This document shows, piece after piece, positions 9,060 to 17,777 of a stretch of 64,000 bases of DNA. Position numbers and translations under genes: made by a program. Position 1 is the first letter of the stretch. Every line of letters begins with the position of its first letter. The stretch spans positions 1 to 64,000 of the forward strand of contig NZ_CP133150.1 in assembly GCF_036488675.1 (NCBI RefSeq), in the 5' to 3' direction. The stretch comes from Sinorhizobium chiapasense. Its GTDB lineage: Bacteria; Pseudomonadota; Alphaproteobacteria; Rhizobiales; Rhizobiaceae. Under the pieces are notes generated by a model. It did no database searches, was not told the origin of the DNA, and was given only the letters and a program-made list of their open reading frames with translations.

Positions 9060-9853
9060 GAACTGCAATCCAGGTCCAACCCAGTCGCCGGCAACCACTG
9101 CTTTCCGTGCAAAATCTTACGAAGGGCTATGGAAAGACGATCGGCTGCCAGAACATTTCCTTCGACCTCTTTCCAGGGGAGATCATCGCCATCGTTGGCG
9201 AATCCGGATCCGGTAAGTCGACGATGCTCAACTGCCTTTCGGGAGGGTTGATGCCGGACACAGGCTCGGTGGTTTACGACCTCAATGACAAGGGGCCAAC
9301 GGATATTCTGACCTTGTCAGAGCCAGAACGACGCAAGCTGATGCGTACCGACTGGGGACTTGTGCACCAGAACCCGCGCGATGGCCTTAGAATGGAAGTC
9401 AGCGCGGGAGGCAACATAGGCGAGCGACCGATGGCCATCGGCGCCCGGCACTATGGCCGCATACGCGAAGAGGCCCAGAATTGGCTCGCCCGGGTCGAGA
9501 TTGACCTGCGGCGCACCGATCACCACCCGAAAACCTTTTCCGGCGGCATGCAGCAACGTCTGCAGATCGCCAGGATTCTCGTCACCAAGCCGCGCCTGGT
9601 CTTCATGGATGAGCCGACCGGCGGGCTCGATGTCTCGGTCCAGGCCCGGCTGTTGGATCTCTTGCGGCAGTTGGTCATGGATTTTGGGATCTCGGCGGTC
9701 ATCGTTACCCATGATCTTTCCGTCGCCCGGCTATTGGCGGACCGCATCATCGTGATGTGGCGGGGCAACGTCGTGGAGACCGGTCTGGCAGACCAGGTCC
9801 TGGATGATCCGCATCACGCCTACACGCAACTCCTGGTATCATCGGTGCTTTAA
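9056..9853 (+). CDS. phnK: C-P lyase complex ABC-type ATPase PhnK
   Basis: A 265-residue ATPase with Walker A GESGSGKS, signature FSGGMQQRLQIARIL and Walker B LVFMDEPTGGLDVS. PhnK docks on the PhnGHIJ core and is needed for C-P lyase turnover; it is not an importer subunit. It overlaps phnJ by four bases. The sequence resembles DppD/OppD-type ATPases, as known PhnK proteins do, so position and the phn context decide the call. Confidence 0.92.
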   Translation: MRTAIQVQPSRRQPLLSVQNLTKGYGKTIGCQNISFDLFPGEIIAIVGESGSGKSTMLNCLSGGLMPDTGSVVYDLNDKGPTDILTLSEPERRKLMRTDWGLVHQNPRDGLRMEVSAGGNIGERPMAIGARHYGRIREEAQNWLARVEIDLRRTDHHPKTFSGGMQQRLQIARILVTKPRLVFMDEPTGGLDVSVQARLLDLLRQLVMDFGISAVIVTHDLSVARLLADRIIVMWRGNVVETGLADQVLDDPHHAYTQLLVSSVL

Positions 9854-9854
9854 A

Positions 9855-11063
9855 ATGTTCGGAACTGAGACTTCATCATCGTGCGGTGCGGCGGTCGAGC
9901 GCGCCATCAAAAACGAACTGACCTTGACCGGTGCAAGGCTCGTGCTTCTGGACGAGGTTTACGAAGGAACCGTCCATGTCGTTGACGGCTACATCAATGA
10001 CATTGCTCCGGGCAGAAGCCAGGTGCCTGGTGCAATCGATCTCGAAGGAGGCTATCTGACACCGGGCCTCATCGATCTTCATACCGACAATCTGGAGAAG
10101 CATGCTCTGCCGCGGGCCGGCGTGGTCTGGAATCCGCTGTCCGCTGTCGTAACGCATGATGCCGTGGTCACCGCCGCCGGCATTACGACGGTCTTTGATT
10201 CGCTTTGCATCGGATCAACGACCCGCGATCACAGAAAGCAGGACGATCGCGCCCGCATTCTGCCGATCCTCGTCGACGGCATCCATCAAGCCCAGGACCA
10301 TGGCGTGCTTCGGGCGGATCACCTTCTGCATCTGCGCTGTGAGGTGACGGACGAGGACGTTCTAGCCAGATTCACACCGTTGCTGGACGATCCGCTGGTC
10401 AAGCTCGTCTCGGTGATGGATCATGCCCCCGGACATCGCCAGTCACCGCAACTCGACCGCTTCCGTCAGATGCAGATCACGCAGTACGGCTGGTCGGAAG
10501 AGGATGCCGACCGACGTATTGCAGCATGGATGGAAGCGTCGCGAACGATCGGACCCGAAAATCAGGCTCGGATTGTCGCGCTTGCCCGGGCTCGGCAACT
10601 GCCGATTGCCAGCCACGATGATGAAACAGCCGAGCATGTTCGAGAGGCGAAATCCTCCGGTGTGCTGATTTCCGAATTTCCGACGACCCAGGCTGCGGCG
10701 GAAACGGCGCACTCGCTCGGCGTTCGTGTGCTAATGGGCGCACCCAACGTCGTTCGCGGCAACTCGCATTCGGGAAACGTAAGCGCCCGGGATCTGGCGA
10801 CCACCGGACGTCTCGATATCCTCGCCTCGGATTACGTTCCGGCGAGCCTCCTGCATGGGGCTTTTCAACTGACCAGGGATCCCGTCGGGATGAGCTTACC
10901 CCAGGCGATCTCTACCGTCAGTTCTGCCCCCGCCTCGGCTACGGGTCTCACCGACAGAGGCGCGATTAAGATCGGTAGCCGAGCCGACCTCTGCCACGTC
11001 ACTGAGATCAACGACATTCCGCTTGTTCGCAGAGTCTGGAAAAAGGGCCGGCAGGTCTTTTGA
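9855..11063 (+). CDS. phnM: Ribose-1-phosphonate triphosphate diphosphohydrolase PhnM
   Basis: A 402-residue amidohydrolase-superfamily enzyme that removes pyrophosphate from the ribose-1-phosphonate triphosphate made by PhnGHI(L). GLIDLHTDNLEKH near residue 75 carries the H-x-D metal motif, and SHDDETAEHV and APNVVRGNSHSGN are typical PhnM segments. The ATG one base after the phnK stop was chosen; it has no good ribosome-binding site, so coupling to phnK is likely. A more upstream in-frame ATG at 9804 would overlap phnK. The N-terminus is slightly longer than in E. coli (378). Confidence 0.92.
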   Translation: MFGTETSSSCGAAVERAIKNELTLTGARLVLLDEVYEGTVHVVDGYINDIAPGRSQVPGAIDLEGGYLTPGLIDLHTDNLEKHALPRAGVVWNPLSAVVTHDAVVTAAGITTVFDSLCIGSTTRDHRKQDDRARILPILVDGIHQAQDHGVLRADHLLHLRCEVTDEDVLARFTPLLDDPLVKLVSVMDHAPGHRQSPQLDRFRQMQITQYGWSEEDADRRIAAWMEASRTIGPENQARIVALARARQLPIASHDDETAEHVREAKSSGVLISEFPTTQAAAETAHSLGVRVLMGAPNVVRGNSHSGNVSARDLATTGRLDILASDYVPASLLHGAFQLTRDPVGMSLPQAISTVSSAPASATGLTDRGAIKIGSRADLCHVTEINDIPLVRRVWKKGRQVF

Positions 11064-11117
11064 CAGAACGCAGATCACAAGAGGTCGTCCTCGCCCAGAC
11101 ACCGGGAGAACCGTTCC

Positions 11118-11864
11118 ATGAAATCCGTGCTAACGAATGCCGCGCTTCGCGCCATTGGCCTTTCCAAAAGCTTTACGCTCCACACCCAGGGCGGCATCGT
11201 CCTGCCGGTCTTCGACAACATCGAGCTTACCGTGAAGTCCGGCGAATGCGTCTGCCTGCACGGGCCGTCTGGCGCCGGCAAGTCGACGCTGCTGCGCTCG
11301 CTCTATGCCAACTACAAGCCGGATGAAGGCCAGATCCTCGTTGAGCACATGGGCGAAACCGTCGACCTGCTCGCCGCCGAGCCATGGGAAGTGGTGGAGA
11401 TCCGCCGCTCGACAATCGGCTATGTCAGCCAATTCCTGCGCGTCATCCCCCGCGTCGGTGCTCTCGACGTCGTTGCTGAACCGGCGATCGCCAACGGCAT
11501 GCCGGCCGAGAAGGCGAGAGCGCTCGCCCAGACCCTGCTGACGCGGCTGCGCATCCCTGAGCGTCTCTGGTCGCTGGCGCCGGCCACCTTTTCCGGCGGC
11601 GAGCAGCAGCGCGTCAACATCGCCCGGGGCTTCATCGTCGACTACCCGATCCTGCTGCTAGACGAACCGACCGCGTCACTCGATGCCGCCAATCGTGCGA
11701 CCGTCGTCGAACTGATCAACGAGGCGAAGGCGCACGGCGCCGCTATCGTCGGCATCTTCCATGACGAGGAGGTTCGCGAAGCCGTTGCGGACCGGCTGTT
11801 CGAGATCGGCAATCCATCGCCCGCGACGAGTGCGCAGACTGCCCTAGCGAAGGCGTGCGCCTGA
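11118..11864 (+). CDS. phnL: C-P lyase complex ABC-type ATPase PhnL
   Basis: A 248-residue ATPase with Walker A GPSGAGKS, signature [15 protein letters not shown] and Walker [13 protein letters not shown]. PhnL assists PhnGHI and binds with PhnK to the core complex. The phnM-phnL order, reversed from E. coli (phnL-phnM), is seen in other alphaproteobacteria. A 54-base gap separates it from phnM. Its stop codon overlaps the next start (TGATG). Confidence 0.92.
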   Translation: MKSVLTNAALRAIGLSKSFTLHTQGGIVLPVFDNIELTVKSGECVCLHGPSGAGKSTLLRSLYANYKPDEGQILVEHMGETVDLLAAEPWEVVEIRRSTIGYVSQFLRVIPRVGALDVVAEPAIANGMPAEKARALAQTLLTRLRIPERLWSLAPATFSGGEQQRVNIARGFIVDYPILLLDEPTASLDAANRATVVELINEAKAHGAAIVGIFHDEEVREAVADRLFEIGNPSPATSAQTALAKACA

Positions 11865-12580
11865 TGTCGGAACCGTCCAATCCCCGCTACGCTATCTACT
11901 ACACGCCGGCGCGAGAGCATCCGCTGACCGTGGCGGCGAGTGCATGGCTTGGCCGCGATGCATTCGGCAGGGTCGATGTAACCGGCGCTGCTCGACCGGA
12001 AGCGGACCTCCTTCTAACGTCCGAGCCGCGGCGGTACAGTTTCCACGCCACGCTCAAGGCGCCGTTCCGGCTGAAAGAGGGCACTTCAGTCGAGGATCTC
12101 GAACAGGCGCTCAGCCGGTTTGCCGCATGGCGGTCGTCCTGCCCGATCGGGCCGTTGAAGATCGATCTTCTCGGCGGCTTTTTCGCGCTCGTTCCGGCCA
12201 GTCCCATTCCGGCCTTGCGCGGTTTTGCTGCGCAGATTGTCGAACAGTTCGATCGTTTCCGGGCGCCGATGAACACACCGGAACTGCAGCGAAGGCTGCA
12301 GAGTTCGCTCGATGAGATCGAGACCGCCCATCTCGTGCAATGGGGTTACCCTTATGTGCTCGATCGCTTTCGGTTTCATATGACGCTGACCGACCGCGTT
12401 CCGGAAGAGGACCGCGCACGAACAAGAGCGCGTCTGGAAAAGGTCTTCCAGCCGTACCTGTCCGAGGATTACCGCATCGACACCTTGTACCTCTTCGTGC
12501 AGGAGCACGACGGGGCCGATTTCATTGTCCGCTCGCAGTTCGCATTGAAAGGCGAAGCGCTGCTCAAAGCGGCGATCTGA
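11864..12580 (+). CDS. DUF1045 phosphonate-metabolism protein, 2H phosphoesterase type
   Basis: A 238-residue protein found in many C-P lyase operons (the 'putative phosphonate metabolism protein' family). Two H-x-T motifs are visible, FHATLK (His61, Thr63) and FHMTLT (His172, Thr174). This is the hallmark of 2H phosphoesterases, which open cyclic phosphates. The window has no phnP, whose product opens the 1,2-cyclic ribose phosphate left by C-P lyase. DUF1045 may fill that step, an inference from motifs and context. The ATG at 11864 fits the TGATG overlap with phnL better than one nine bases upstream. Confidence 0.85.
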   Translation: MSEPSNPRYAIYYTPAREHPLTVAASAWLGRDAFGRVDVTGAARPEADLLLTSEPRRYSFHATLKAPFRLKEGTSVEDLEQALSRFAAWRSSCPIGPLKIDLLGGFFALVPASPIPALRGFAAQIVEQFDRFRAPMNTPELQRRLQSSLDEIETAHLVQWGYPYVLDRFRFHMTLTDRVPEEDRARTRARLEKVFQPYLSEDYRIDTLYLFVQEHDGADFIVRSQFALKGEALLKAAI

Positions 12581-12585
12581 CGCCG

Positions 12586-13152
12586 ATGATGTCGCTACAG
12601 GGAACACTCATTCTCGTCGTCGGCCCAAGCGGTGCGGGCAAGGACACGCTGATCGACTATGCGCGAGGCCGGCTTCAAACCGACCCGTGCGTGCATTTCG
12701 TGCGACGGGTCATCAGCCGGCCTGTCGCTGTCGGAGAGGACCACGAACCGGTCGACGTCGAGGAGTTCCAGCGGCGGGTTCTTGAGGGCGACTTTGCCCT
12801 GCACTGGCAGGCGCATGGCCTATCCTATGGCATCCCATCGGCAATCGACGAATGGCTCTCGCGCGGCGAAGTCGTCGTCGCCAACGGATCCCGGACAATC
12901 CTGCCGGACGCGCGGCTGAAATACCCGCAATTGCTCGTCGTCAATGTCGCCGCGCCCATGGATGTCCTGGCGAAGCGCCTTGTCGAACGGGGACGCGAAA
13001 ATCTGGAAAGCGTCAGAGAGCGTCTGATCCGAAGCGAACAGCAAAGCGTCGAAGGTGACGATGTGCTGCGGATCGACAATTCGGGTCCCCCAGAGATCGC
13101 TGGCGAGCGCTTTCTCGCTGTGTTGATCCAACAAGCTGGCCGGACGAAGTGA
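12586..13152 (+). CDS. phnN: Ribose 1,5-bisphosphokinase PhnN
   Basis: A 188-residue guanylate-kinase-like enzyme that phosphorylates ribose 1,5-bisphosphate to PRPP, the last step that returns the C-P lyase sugar to metabolism. Walker A GPSGAGKD is at about residues 14-21. VRRVISRPV and the HWQAHGLSYGIP segment are typical of PhnN. There are two adjacent ATG codons (12586 and 12589). The gene follows DUF1045 after five bases and appears to end the lyase operon. An upstream in-frame ATG at 12340 lies deep in DUF1045 and is rejected. Confidence 0.92.
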   Translation: MMSLQGTLILVVGPSGAGKDTLIDYARGRLQTDPCVHFVRRVISRPVAVGEDHEPVDVEEFQRRVLEGDFALHWQAHGLSYGIPSAIDEWLSRGEVVVANGSRTILPDARLKYPQLLVVNVAAPMDVLAKRLVERGRENLESVRERLIRSEQQSVEGDDVLRIDNSGPPEIAGERFLAVLIQQAGRTK

Positions 13153-13158
13153 GGGACC

Positions 13159-14244
13159 ATGGTTATTTCAGGCGAAGTCTTCGAAGCAGCAGGTGAGCGG
13201 ACGAAAGTGATCGAGCGTCCCGATGAAGGATGCGCGGATAGTTTCGAAGCATCTTCGCGTGGCGCGATCCTGCGCAATCTCGAGGCCTCCGAACCGAATT
13301 GGCGGTGGTTGGTTCCCTTCGATTCAGCCGCGGACTGTTCGCTCCGGTTCACCAGGCAACAGCTTCACACGACCGCGATAACCAGCGCGGAGCACTCAGT
13401 CTCTCTCGAGGCGCTGGCCAGACGCAACACGGCGCACATCAGCATCTTCTTCGTGCGGACCGGCGGGATTGAAATCGGTGGTCGGCGAGGCCGCAAGATG
13501 CTGTCCATCCCCGCCGGCCACGTCGCAAGCGTCTGCCAATTGGCAGCAAGACGACTGGCCTTTGACGCTCGCAGCTCCTGGCTGGCGTTGCACATTCCCG
13601 CATCCGCACTGCGGCGGCACTTCGAGGATATCACCGGTAGACCCTATGTGCAGAAATTCGTGTTGCCGCTGACCGGCTTTAGCGAAGCCGACGCGGATGG
13701 CCTGTACCAGACGCTCCGGCAGGCAGAGAGAAACCTGAGTCCTGACTATCCAAGTTCTGACTCTGGAGAAGAAAGACCGATCCTGGCAAAGGCGTACGAA
13801 CAGCTGGCGCTGGCCAAGCTGTTTGCAAAGTTGCCTCACAACCTTGCCGATGCGTTCGGTCGAGGGACGCTGCCCGCAGCGCCAAGGCAACTGCTCAAGG
13901 CCGAGGCCTTTATGCGGGAGAACTTGTCCAAGCCGATAACGATCGACGACCTCGCCGGCGCAGCAGGATGTAGCCCGCGGGCGCTCCAGAGGATGTTCCG
14001 CACCTATCGCGGCGGCTCACCGATCGGAACGCTGTGCAACTATCGGCTGGCCGCAGCCCATTGCGCGATAAAGGCCGGTCAAACGGCCAACATAACCGAC
14101 CTAGCGATCAGCCTTCAGTTCTCCAACCCCGGCCGTTTCTCGGTTCTCTACAAAAGCGCCTACGGCCTCAGCCCCTCGTCCGCCCTGCGTTTTGCACGCG
14201 ACGAGGGCAAGATCGAGCTCGCTGACACCAGCGAGCACGGTTGA
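13159..14244 (+). CDS. AraC-family transcriptional regulator
   Basis: A 361-residue regulator. The C-terminal AraC/XylS DNA-binding domain has two helix-turn-helix units (about residues 250-350): [21 protein letters not shown] and the [21 protein letters not shown] segment. The N-terminal part resembles the AraC-binding-like domain PF14525. GAGGGA lies four bases before the ATG. It begins six bases after phnN and may be co-transcribed with the phosphonate genes, but nothing links its target to them. Ligand and targets are unknown. Confidence 0.85.
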   Translation: MVISGEVFEAAGERTKVIERPDEGCADSFEASSRGAILRNLEASEPNWRWLVPFDSAADCSLRFTRQQLHTTAITSAEHSVSLEALARRNTAHISIFFVRTGGIEIGGRRGRKMLSIPAGHVASVCQLAARRLAFDARSSWLALHIPASALRRHFEDITGRPYVQKFVLPLTGFSEADADGLYQTLRQAERNLSPDYPSSDSGEERPILAKAYEQLALAKLFAKLPHNLADAFGRGTLPAAPRQLLKAEAFMRENLSKPITIDDLAGAAGCSPRALQRMFRTYRGGSPIGTLCNYRLAAAHCAIKAGQTANITDLAISLQFSNPGRFSVLYKSAYGLSPSSALRFARDEGKIELADTSEHG

Positions 14245-14446
14245 TAACCATAAGCGCAGTCTCTTAGGCTCGGACGTAATCTCCCGCAGTGGCACTTCAC
14301 GACGAGAGGGAATTTGCAGGATGTCGGCGCACCTGGCGTTGCGCCTTGTCCAGCAGCGAAGTGGGGGCCGCATTGCAGGTGGATGATCGGCAGCGGGTCG
14401 CGGCTATTACAACCGCGCTCTACATTGTCTGACGGCTGCATCAACG

Positions 14447-14575
14447 GAAGATTAGCAAAGACGAAAATTGCGTCGCTTCCCGTATAGAGGACGCAGCGCG
14501 CATCCATCTATTGGACAAGAGGACTGCGTCGCCAGCTATGTCTGTTTGCTGGCGACGCTGCACCGGAGGCCCGCC
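14447..14575. repeat. Copy 1 of a diverged direct repeat flanking the porin
   Basis: This ~129-base stretch aligns with 16235-16364 downstream of the porin. Both carry gcaaa-(3 bases)-gaaaat, then cgtcgcttcc, then gtatagag, atccat, ttgctggc, caccgga and gcccgcc in the same order and spacing. Copy 1 also holds a perfect 11-bp hairpin (14526-14536 with 14548-14558). No frame in it looks coding. Confidence 0.6.
14526..14558. other. Perfect 11-bp hairpin in the AraC-porin intergenic region
   Basis: GCGTCGCCAGC pairs exactly with GCTGGCGACGC across an 11-base loop. There is no T-run after it. It lies about 280 bases after the AraC-type gene, within repeat copy 1. It could be a terminator, an RNA structure or a protein site. 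The rest of 14245-14931 is non-coding, with an AT-rich stretch at about 14590-14815 that may hold the porin promoter. Confidence 0.45.
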
Positions 14576-14931
14576 TTCTCTCGAGCAATTTAGGCCTATT
14601 GCATATGTAATATAGAGTCAAGTGGTGTCGAACTAATGATTGGTAATGAGTAAACCTCTGATAGTAGAGATAATGTATATATGAAAGCATAGATTGGATG
14701 TACAAAATACGACAGTACTTTAGAAGCTATTATGCCACGATGTATACATCATAAACGCGCCGTACGGCCTGAAAAATTATAATTAATATCTCAATAATAT
14801 TAACGAATGATAGTTTCCGCGCGCTGCCCATCGGCATCGATGGCCTGTTTCGCTGCAGCGCGACGGGGCGCCGGCAGATCTCGAATCCTTGACCGGCCCT
14901 TGACCACCTCCAGAAGGGAGACATCATTCGG

Positions 14932-15957
14932 ATGAATATCAAAAGTTTGCTTTTCGCCTCCGCCGCTGCCCTCGCGGCGACATCTGGCGCCCAGGCGGCT
15001 GACGCGATCGTCGCCGCCGAACCGGAACCCCTTGAATATGTCCGCGTCTGCGATGCTTTCGGCACCGGCTACTTCTACATTCCCGGCACCGAGACTTGCC
15101 TGAAGATCAACGGCTACGTTCGTTTCCAGGTCTCGTATGGTCCCGACGAAGTAAATAAGCGTCAAGGTTGGGGCGATCGGGGTACCTCTGATTGGGACGC
15201 CTTCTCGCGCGCATATCTCGCTTTCAGTTCAAAGAGCGATACGGAGCTTGGCACCCTCACTGGTTTCTTCGCCGGCGAGTTCAACGCTGACAATGATAGC
15301 GACATCGGCGATAGCCTGATCAACGTCGACGAGGCCTATATCCAGCTCGGTAGTCTCAAGGCGGGCTTCTTCTATGGTTGGTGGGACAAGGGTATCAACG
15401 GCGAAACCGACTCGCTCAGCAACATTACCGAGTTCAATTCCATCGCATACCTCTATGATGGTGGCTCGTTCCAGGCCGGCGTTGCTGTCGATGAGCTCGA
15501 AGGCGCCACAACGAAGGCCAACGGCATCGGTGTTGAGGGCATCGTTTCAGCGACCGTCGGCGGCGTTTCGGTCGACCTGCTTGGCGGTTACGACACCGAA
15601 GTCGAAGAAGGGGCCATTCGTGCTCTGGTTTCCGCCGACCTCGGTCCGGGCGTCTTCCAGATGGCCGGTGTGTGGGCCTCTGACCCGAACACCTATTTTG
15701 CGACCTCCGAGTGGACCGTCGCCGCCTCCTATCGCTACAATGCGACCGAGAAGCTCGCGATTACCCCGGGTATCCAGTATTGGGGCGACTACGGCTTCGA
15801 CAGCGACGCCGATCAGTGGCGCGGCGGCCTGGCTGTCGACTACAAAATCACCCAGGGACTGGCCTCGCGCGTTTCCGTGCAGTACACCAGCCGCGATCTG
15901 GGCACAGAGACCGATGATTTCGTCAGCGGCTTCGTTCGCTTGCAGCGTGATTTCTGA
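14932..15957 (+). CDS. Outer-membrane porin, Porin_2 (alphaproteobacterial) family
   Basis: A 341-residue protein with a signal peptide (MNIKSLLFASAAALAATSGAQA, cleaved before ADAIV). The Porin_2 entry follows: EPLEYVRVCDAFGTGYFYIPGTETCLKINGYVRFQV with its two cysteines. The chain has alternating beta-strand pattern throughout and ends with Phe (FVRLQRDF), the usual C-terminal signal for outer-membrane insertion. AAGGGAGAC lies before the ATG. Such porins are general diffusion pores. The gene has its own long leader and a terminator, so it is probably monocistronic. Confidence 0.93.
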   Translation: MNIKSLLFASAAALAATSGAQAADAIVAAEPEPLEYVRVCDAFGTGYFYIPGTETCLKINGYVRFQVSYGPDEVNKRQGWGDRGTSDWDAFSRAYLAFSSKSDTELGTLTGFFAGEFNADNDSDIGDSLINVDEAYIQLGSLKAGFFYGWWDKGINGETDSLSNITEFNSIAYLYDGGSFQAGVAVDELEGATTKANGIGVEGIVSATVGGVSVDLLGGYDTEVEEGAIRALVSADLGPGVFQMAGVWASDPNTYFATSEWTVAASYRYNATEKLAITPGIQYWGDYGFDSDADQWRGGLAVDYKITQGLASRVSVQYTSRDLGTETDDFVSGFVRLQRDF

Positions 15958-15977
15958 TCTGATTTGGCTCTTCGAAA

Positions 15978-16004
15978 CCCCGCAGTCACCATCTGCGGGG
16001 ATTT
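15978..16004 (+). terminator. Rho-independent-type terminator of the porin gene
   Basis: CCCCGCAG (15978-15985) pairs with CTGCGGGG (15993-16000) over a seven-base loop and is followed by ATTT. It starts 20 bases after the porin stop codon. The stem is strong; the T-run is short. Confidence 0.75.
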
Positions 16005-16234
16005 CACGTGAGCGTGTTGATTTCCCACCGAGAACTGGCGCTCGCTTAACATTAACGCGCCTTAACGAATGCGGGGCGGCCGATCATTGCCAAATGAGAG
16101 CATTTCGAGGCATTTGGATGGCGACGGTCGAGGCATGCAAACGGTTAGATTTCGGACGGACAATGGATGCCTCCGCTCATCACTCCCGTCCGTTCGGAGA
16201 TCGAGGGCGAGATGCGCCGACTCATGTTGAGCCT

Positions 16235-16364
16235 GAAATAATTGGCAAAACCGAAAATCACGTCGCTTCCTGTATAGAGAGCGCCGCGGAGATCCATGTA
16301 TCCAGGCCGACGGATTTGTGTCGGCGACTATTCTTGCTGGCAATGCTGGCACCGGATGCCCGCC
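16235..16364. repeat. Copy 2 of the diverged direct repeat flanking the porin
   Basis: It aligns with 14447-14575 over about 130 bases, with the same ordered blocks described there, including cgtcgcttcc followed by gtatagag. The hairpin of copy 1 is not kept; instead GCCGAC can pair with GTCGGC around positions 16306-16326. The two copies bracket the porin. Confidence 0.6.
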
Positions 16365-16379
16365 GCGGAGTCGAATGAA

Positions 16380-16543
16380 CAGGATGACGAAAGATGCTTT
16401 CGGGACATCTTCGTTAGCTCGGAGACAGATACGCATCGTATAGTCGGGTTTGGAACGGTTGAGGTTGTCTATGGTCTTCCCGCGGGGACAAGCTATCTTC
16501 CCGCTGACTTGCCCGGTACCACAAGTGCCGGGCGCTTTTTTTT
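16380..16543 (+). ncRNA. Candidate small RNA ending in an orphan terminator
   Basis: A strong terminator stands alone here: GCCCGGTAC (16511-16519) pairs with GTGCCGGGC (16525-16533) across the five-base loop CACAA, with one G-T pair, and eight Ts follow after GC. No convincing open frame ends at it, so a short transcript starting in 16260-16450 is a plausible source. The motif CTTCCCGC occurs twice in the 35 bases before the hairpin. The 5' end is not defined by the sequence. The stretch 16544-16964 shows no gene. Confidence 0.4.
16511..16543 (+). terminator. Strong Rho-independent terminator without an upstream protein gene
   Basis: A nine-pair stem (one G-T) with a CACAA loop is followed by GC and a run of eight Ts. 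The nearest upstream protein gene is the porin, whose own terminator is more than 500 bases away. Confidence 0.8.
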
Positions 16544-16964
16544 GCGACTATGCTCCTGAACGATGGGGTGGTCGCGGCCGGTCCCCCCGGCAAAGCTCGT
16601 TCACTGGGACCTCTATCTTGAAGTCCACTCAAACAGCCATTTGTCATGCGAATGCAGCAACAATCCTGATGCGACTCCTTCGATCCACTGCTGGAGCTCG
16701 CAAGCTATCGTGGCAAACACATAGCCCCCAGAAGACCTCAAGCGGAACCTCGACAACCGCAGGGTCAGCCTGGCTCCGAAGCAATGAACCTGATCCGCAG
16801 GATGAAGCCCCGGAAGAGGCAATAACCGATGCGCTATTTAGGAACTCCATACTGTCGATTGATCGCCCATCGCATGCGGCTTCGCTCCCAACTGGGCGCA
16901 GTCGTATGCGGCAACCTCCTCAAGAAAGCGTCCAACAGGAACGCCGTTTTATGGAGAATCTAAT

Positions 16965-17702
16965 ATGCAAAAACACGAGTCGGCACTCTTCAGAATCACA
17001 TTCGCCGGCATTGAGGCCGCGCCCGCCGTGGCCGCGGCGCTCGAGGTCTTTCGGGCCAACTACGGGGTCGACTTCGTAACCTATCATCTCGCCCGGACAG
17101 TTATCGGCGCGGTGGATGCACCGTTTGTCAGGACGACTTATCCCGATCCCTGGGTGTCGCGCTACCTGATGAGGGATTACGCCGAAGTGGATCCCGTCCT
17201 GCATGAGGGCCTAGTCCGACAATTGCCCTTCGACTGGCGCGAAGTCGACGTTCCGGAGGCGGCGCACGAGTTCTACGCCGATGCCCAGGCGTACGGTCTC
17301 GGCGAAAACGGATTTTCGATCCCGATCGTCACCAAATCGCGGCGCGCTCTCTTTTCCCTGAACTCCCGGAAACCGGACGCCGAATGGAGCACCATCGTCT
17401 CCGAACGGCGCAGCGAATGGGTCGAGCTCGCCTTTCTCATCCACGAGAAGGCCGTGGTCGAGCGCTACGGCGAGCATGACCCGATTCCCGTTCTCGGCGG
17501 TCGGGAGGTCGAGTGCCTCCACTGGAGCGCGCTCGGAAAAGACGCCAAGGACATAGCGGCCGTCCTCGGTCTGTCAGACCATACAGTTCGCTCCTACCTC
17601 AAGTCTGCGCGGTTCAAACTGGGATGCGCGACCGTATCGGCCGCAACAGCCCGCGCAGCACAGCTGCGACTGATCAATCCCTATGGCAATACCCACACTT
17701 GA
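16965..17702 (+). CDS. LuxR-family quorum-sensing transcription factor
   Basis: A 245-residue regulator with an N-terminal autoinducer-binding domain (about residues 15-165) and a C-terminal LuxR helix-turn-helix (about 180-240, GREVECLHWSALGKDAKDIAAVLGLS). Ligand-pocket residues line up with TraR: Trp63, Tyr67 and Asp76 match TraR Trp57, Tyr61 and Asp70. It should bind an acyl-homoserine lactone and control the synthase gene downstream. Its place next to the tra genes suggests density control of transfer or plasmid functions, which is inferred. Which named pair (Cin, Sin, Tra) it belongs to cannot be settled by eye. Confidence 0.9.
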   Translation: MQKHESALFRITFAGIEAAPAVAAALEVFRANYGVDFVTYHLARTVIGAVDAPFVRTTYPDPWVSRYLMRDYAEVDPVLHEGLVRQLPFDWREVDVPEAAHEFYADAQAYGLGENGFSIPIVTKSRRALFSLNSRKPDAEWSTIVSERRSEWVELAFLIHEKAVVERYGEHDPIPVLGGREVECLHWSALGKDAKDIAAVLGLSDHTVRSYLKSARFKLGCATVSAATARAAQLRLINPYGNTHT

Positions 17703-17777
17703 GGGTATCAAGCTGCGGGCATTTCTCGCCCGCCAATCCGATTGCATGATCGCGCCGACCAAGAGTTGGTGGCGACC

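Noticed and set aside
16450..17079. 209-residue open frame on the plus strand before luxR
   Set aside because: It runs through a strong terminator and into luxR; composition is rich in Ser, Arg and Pro without pattern.
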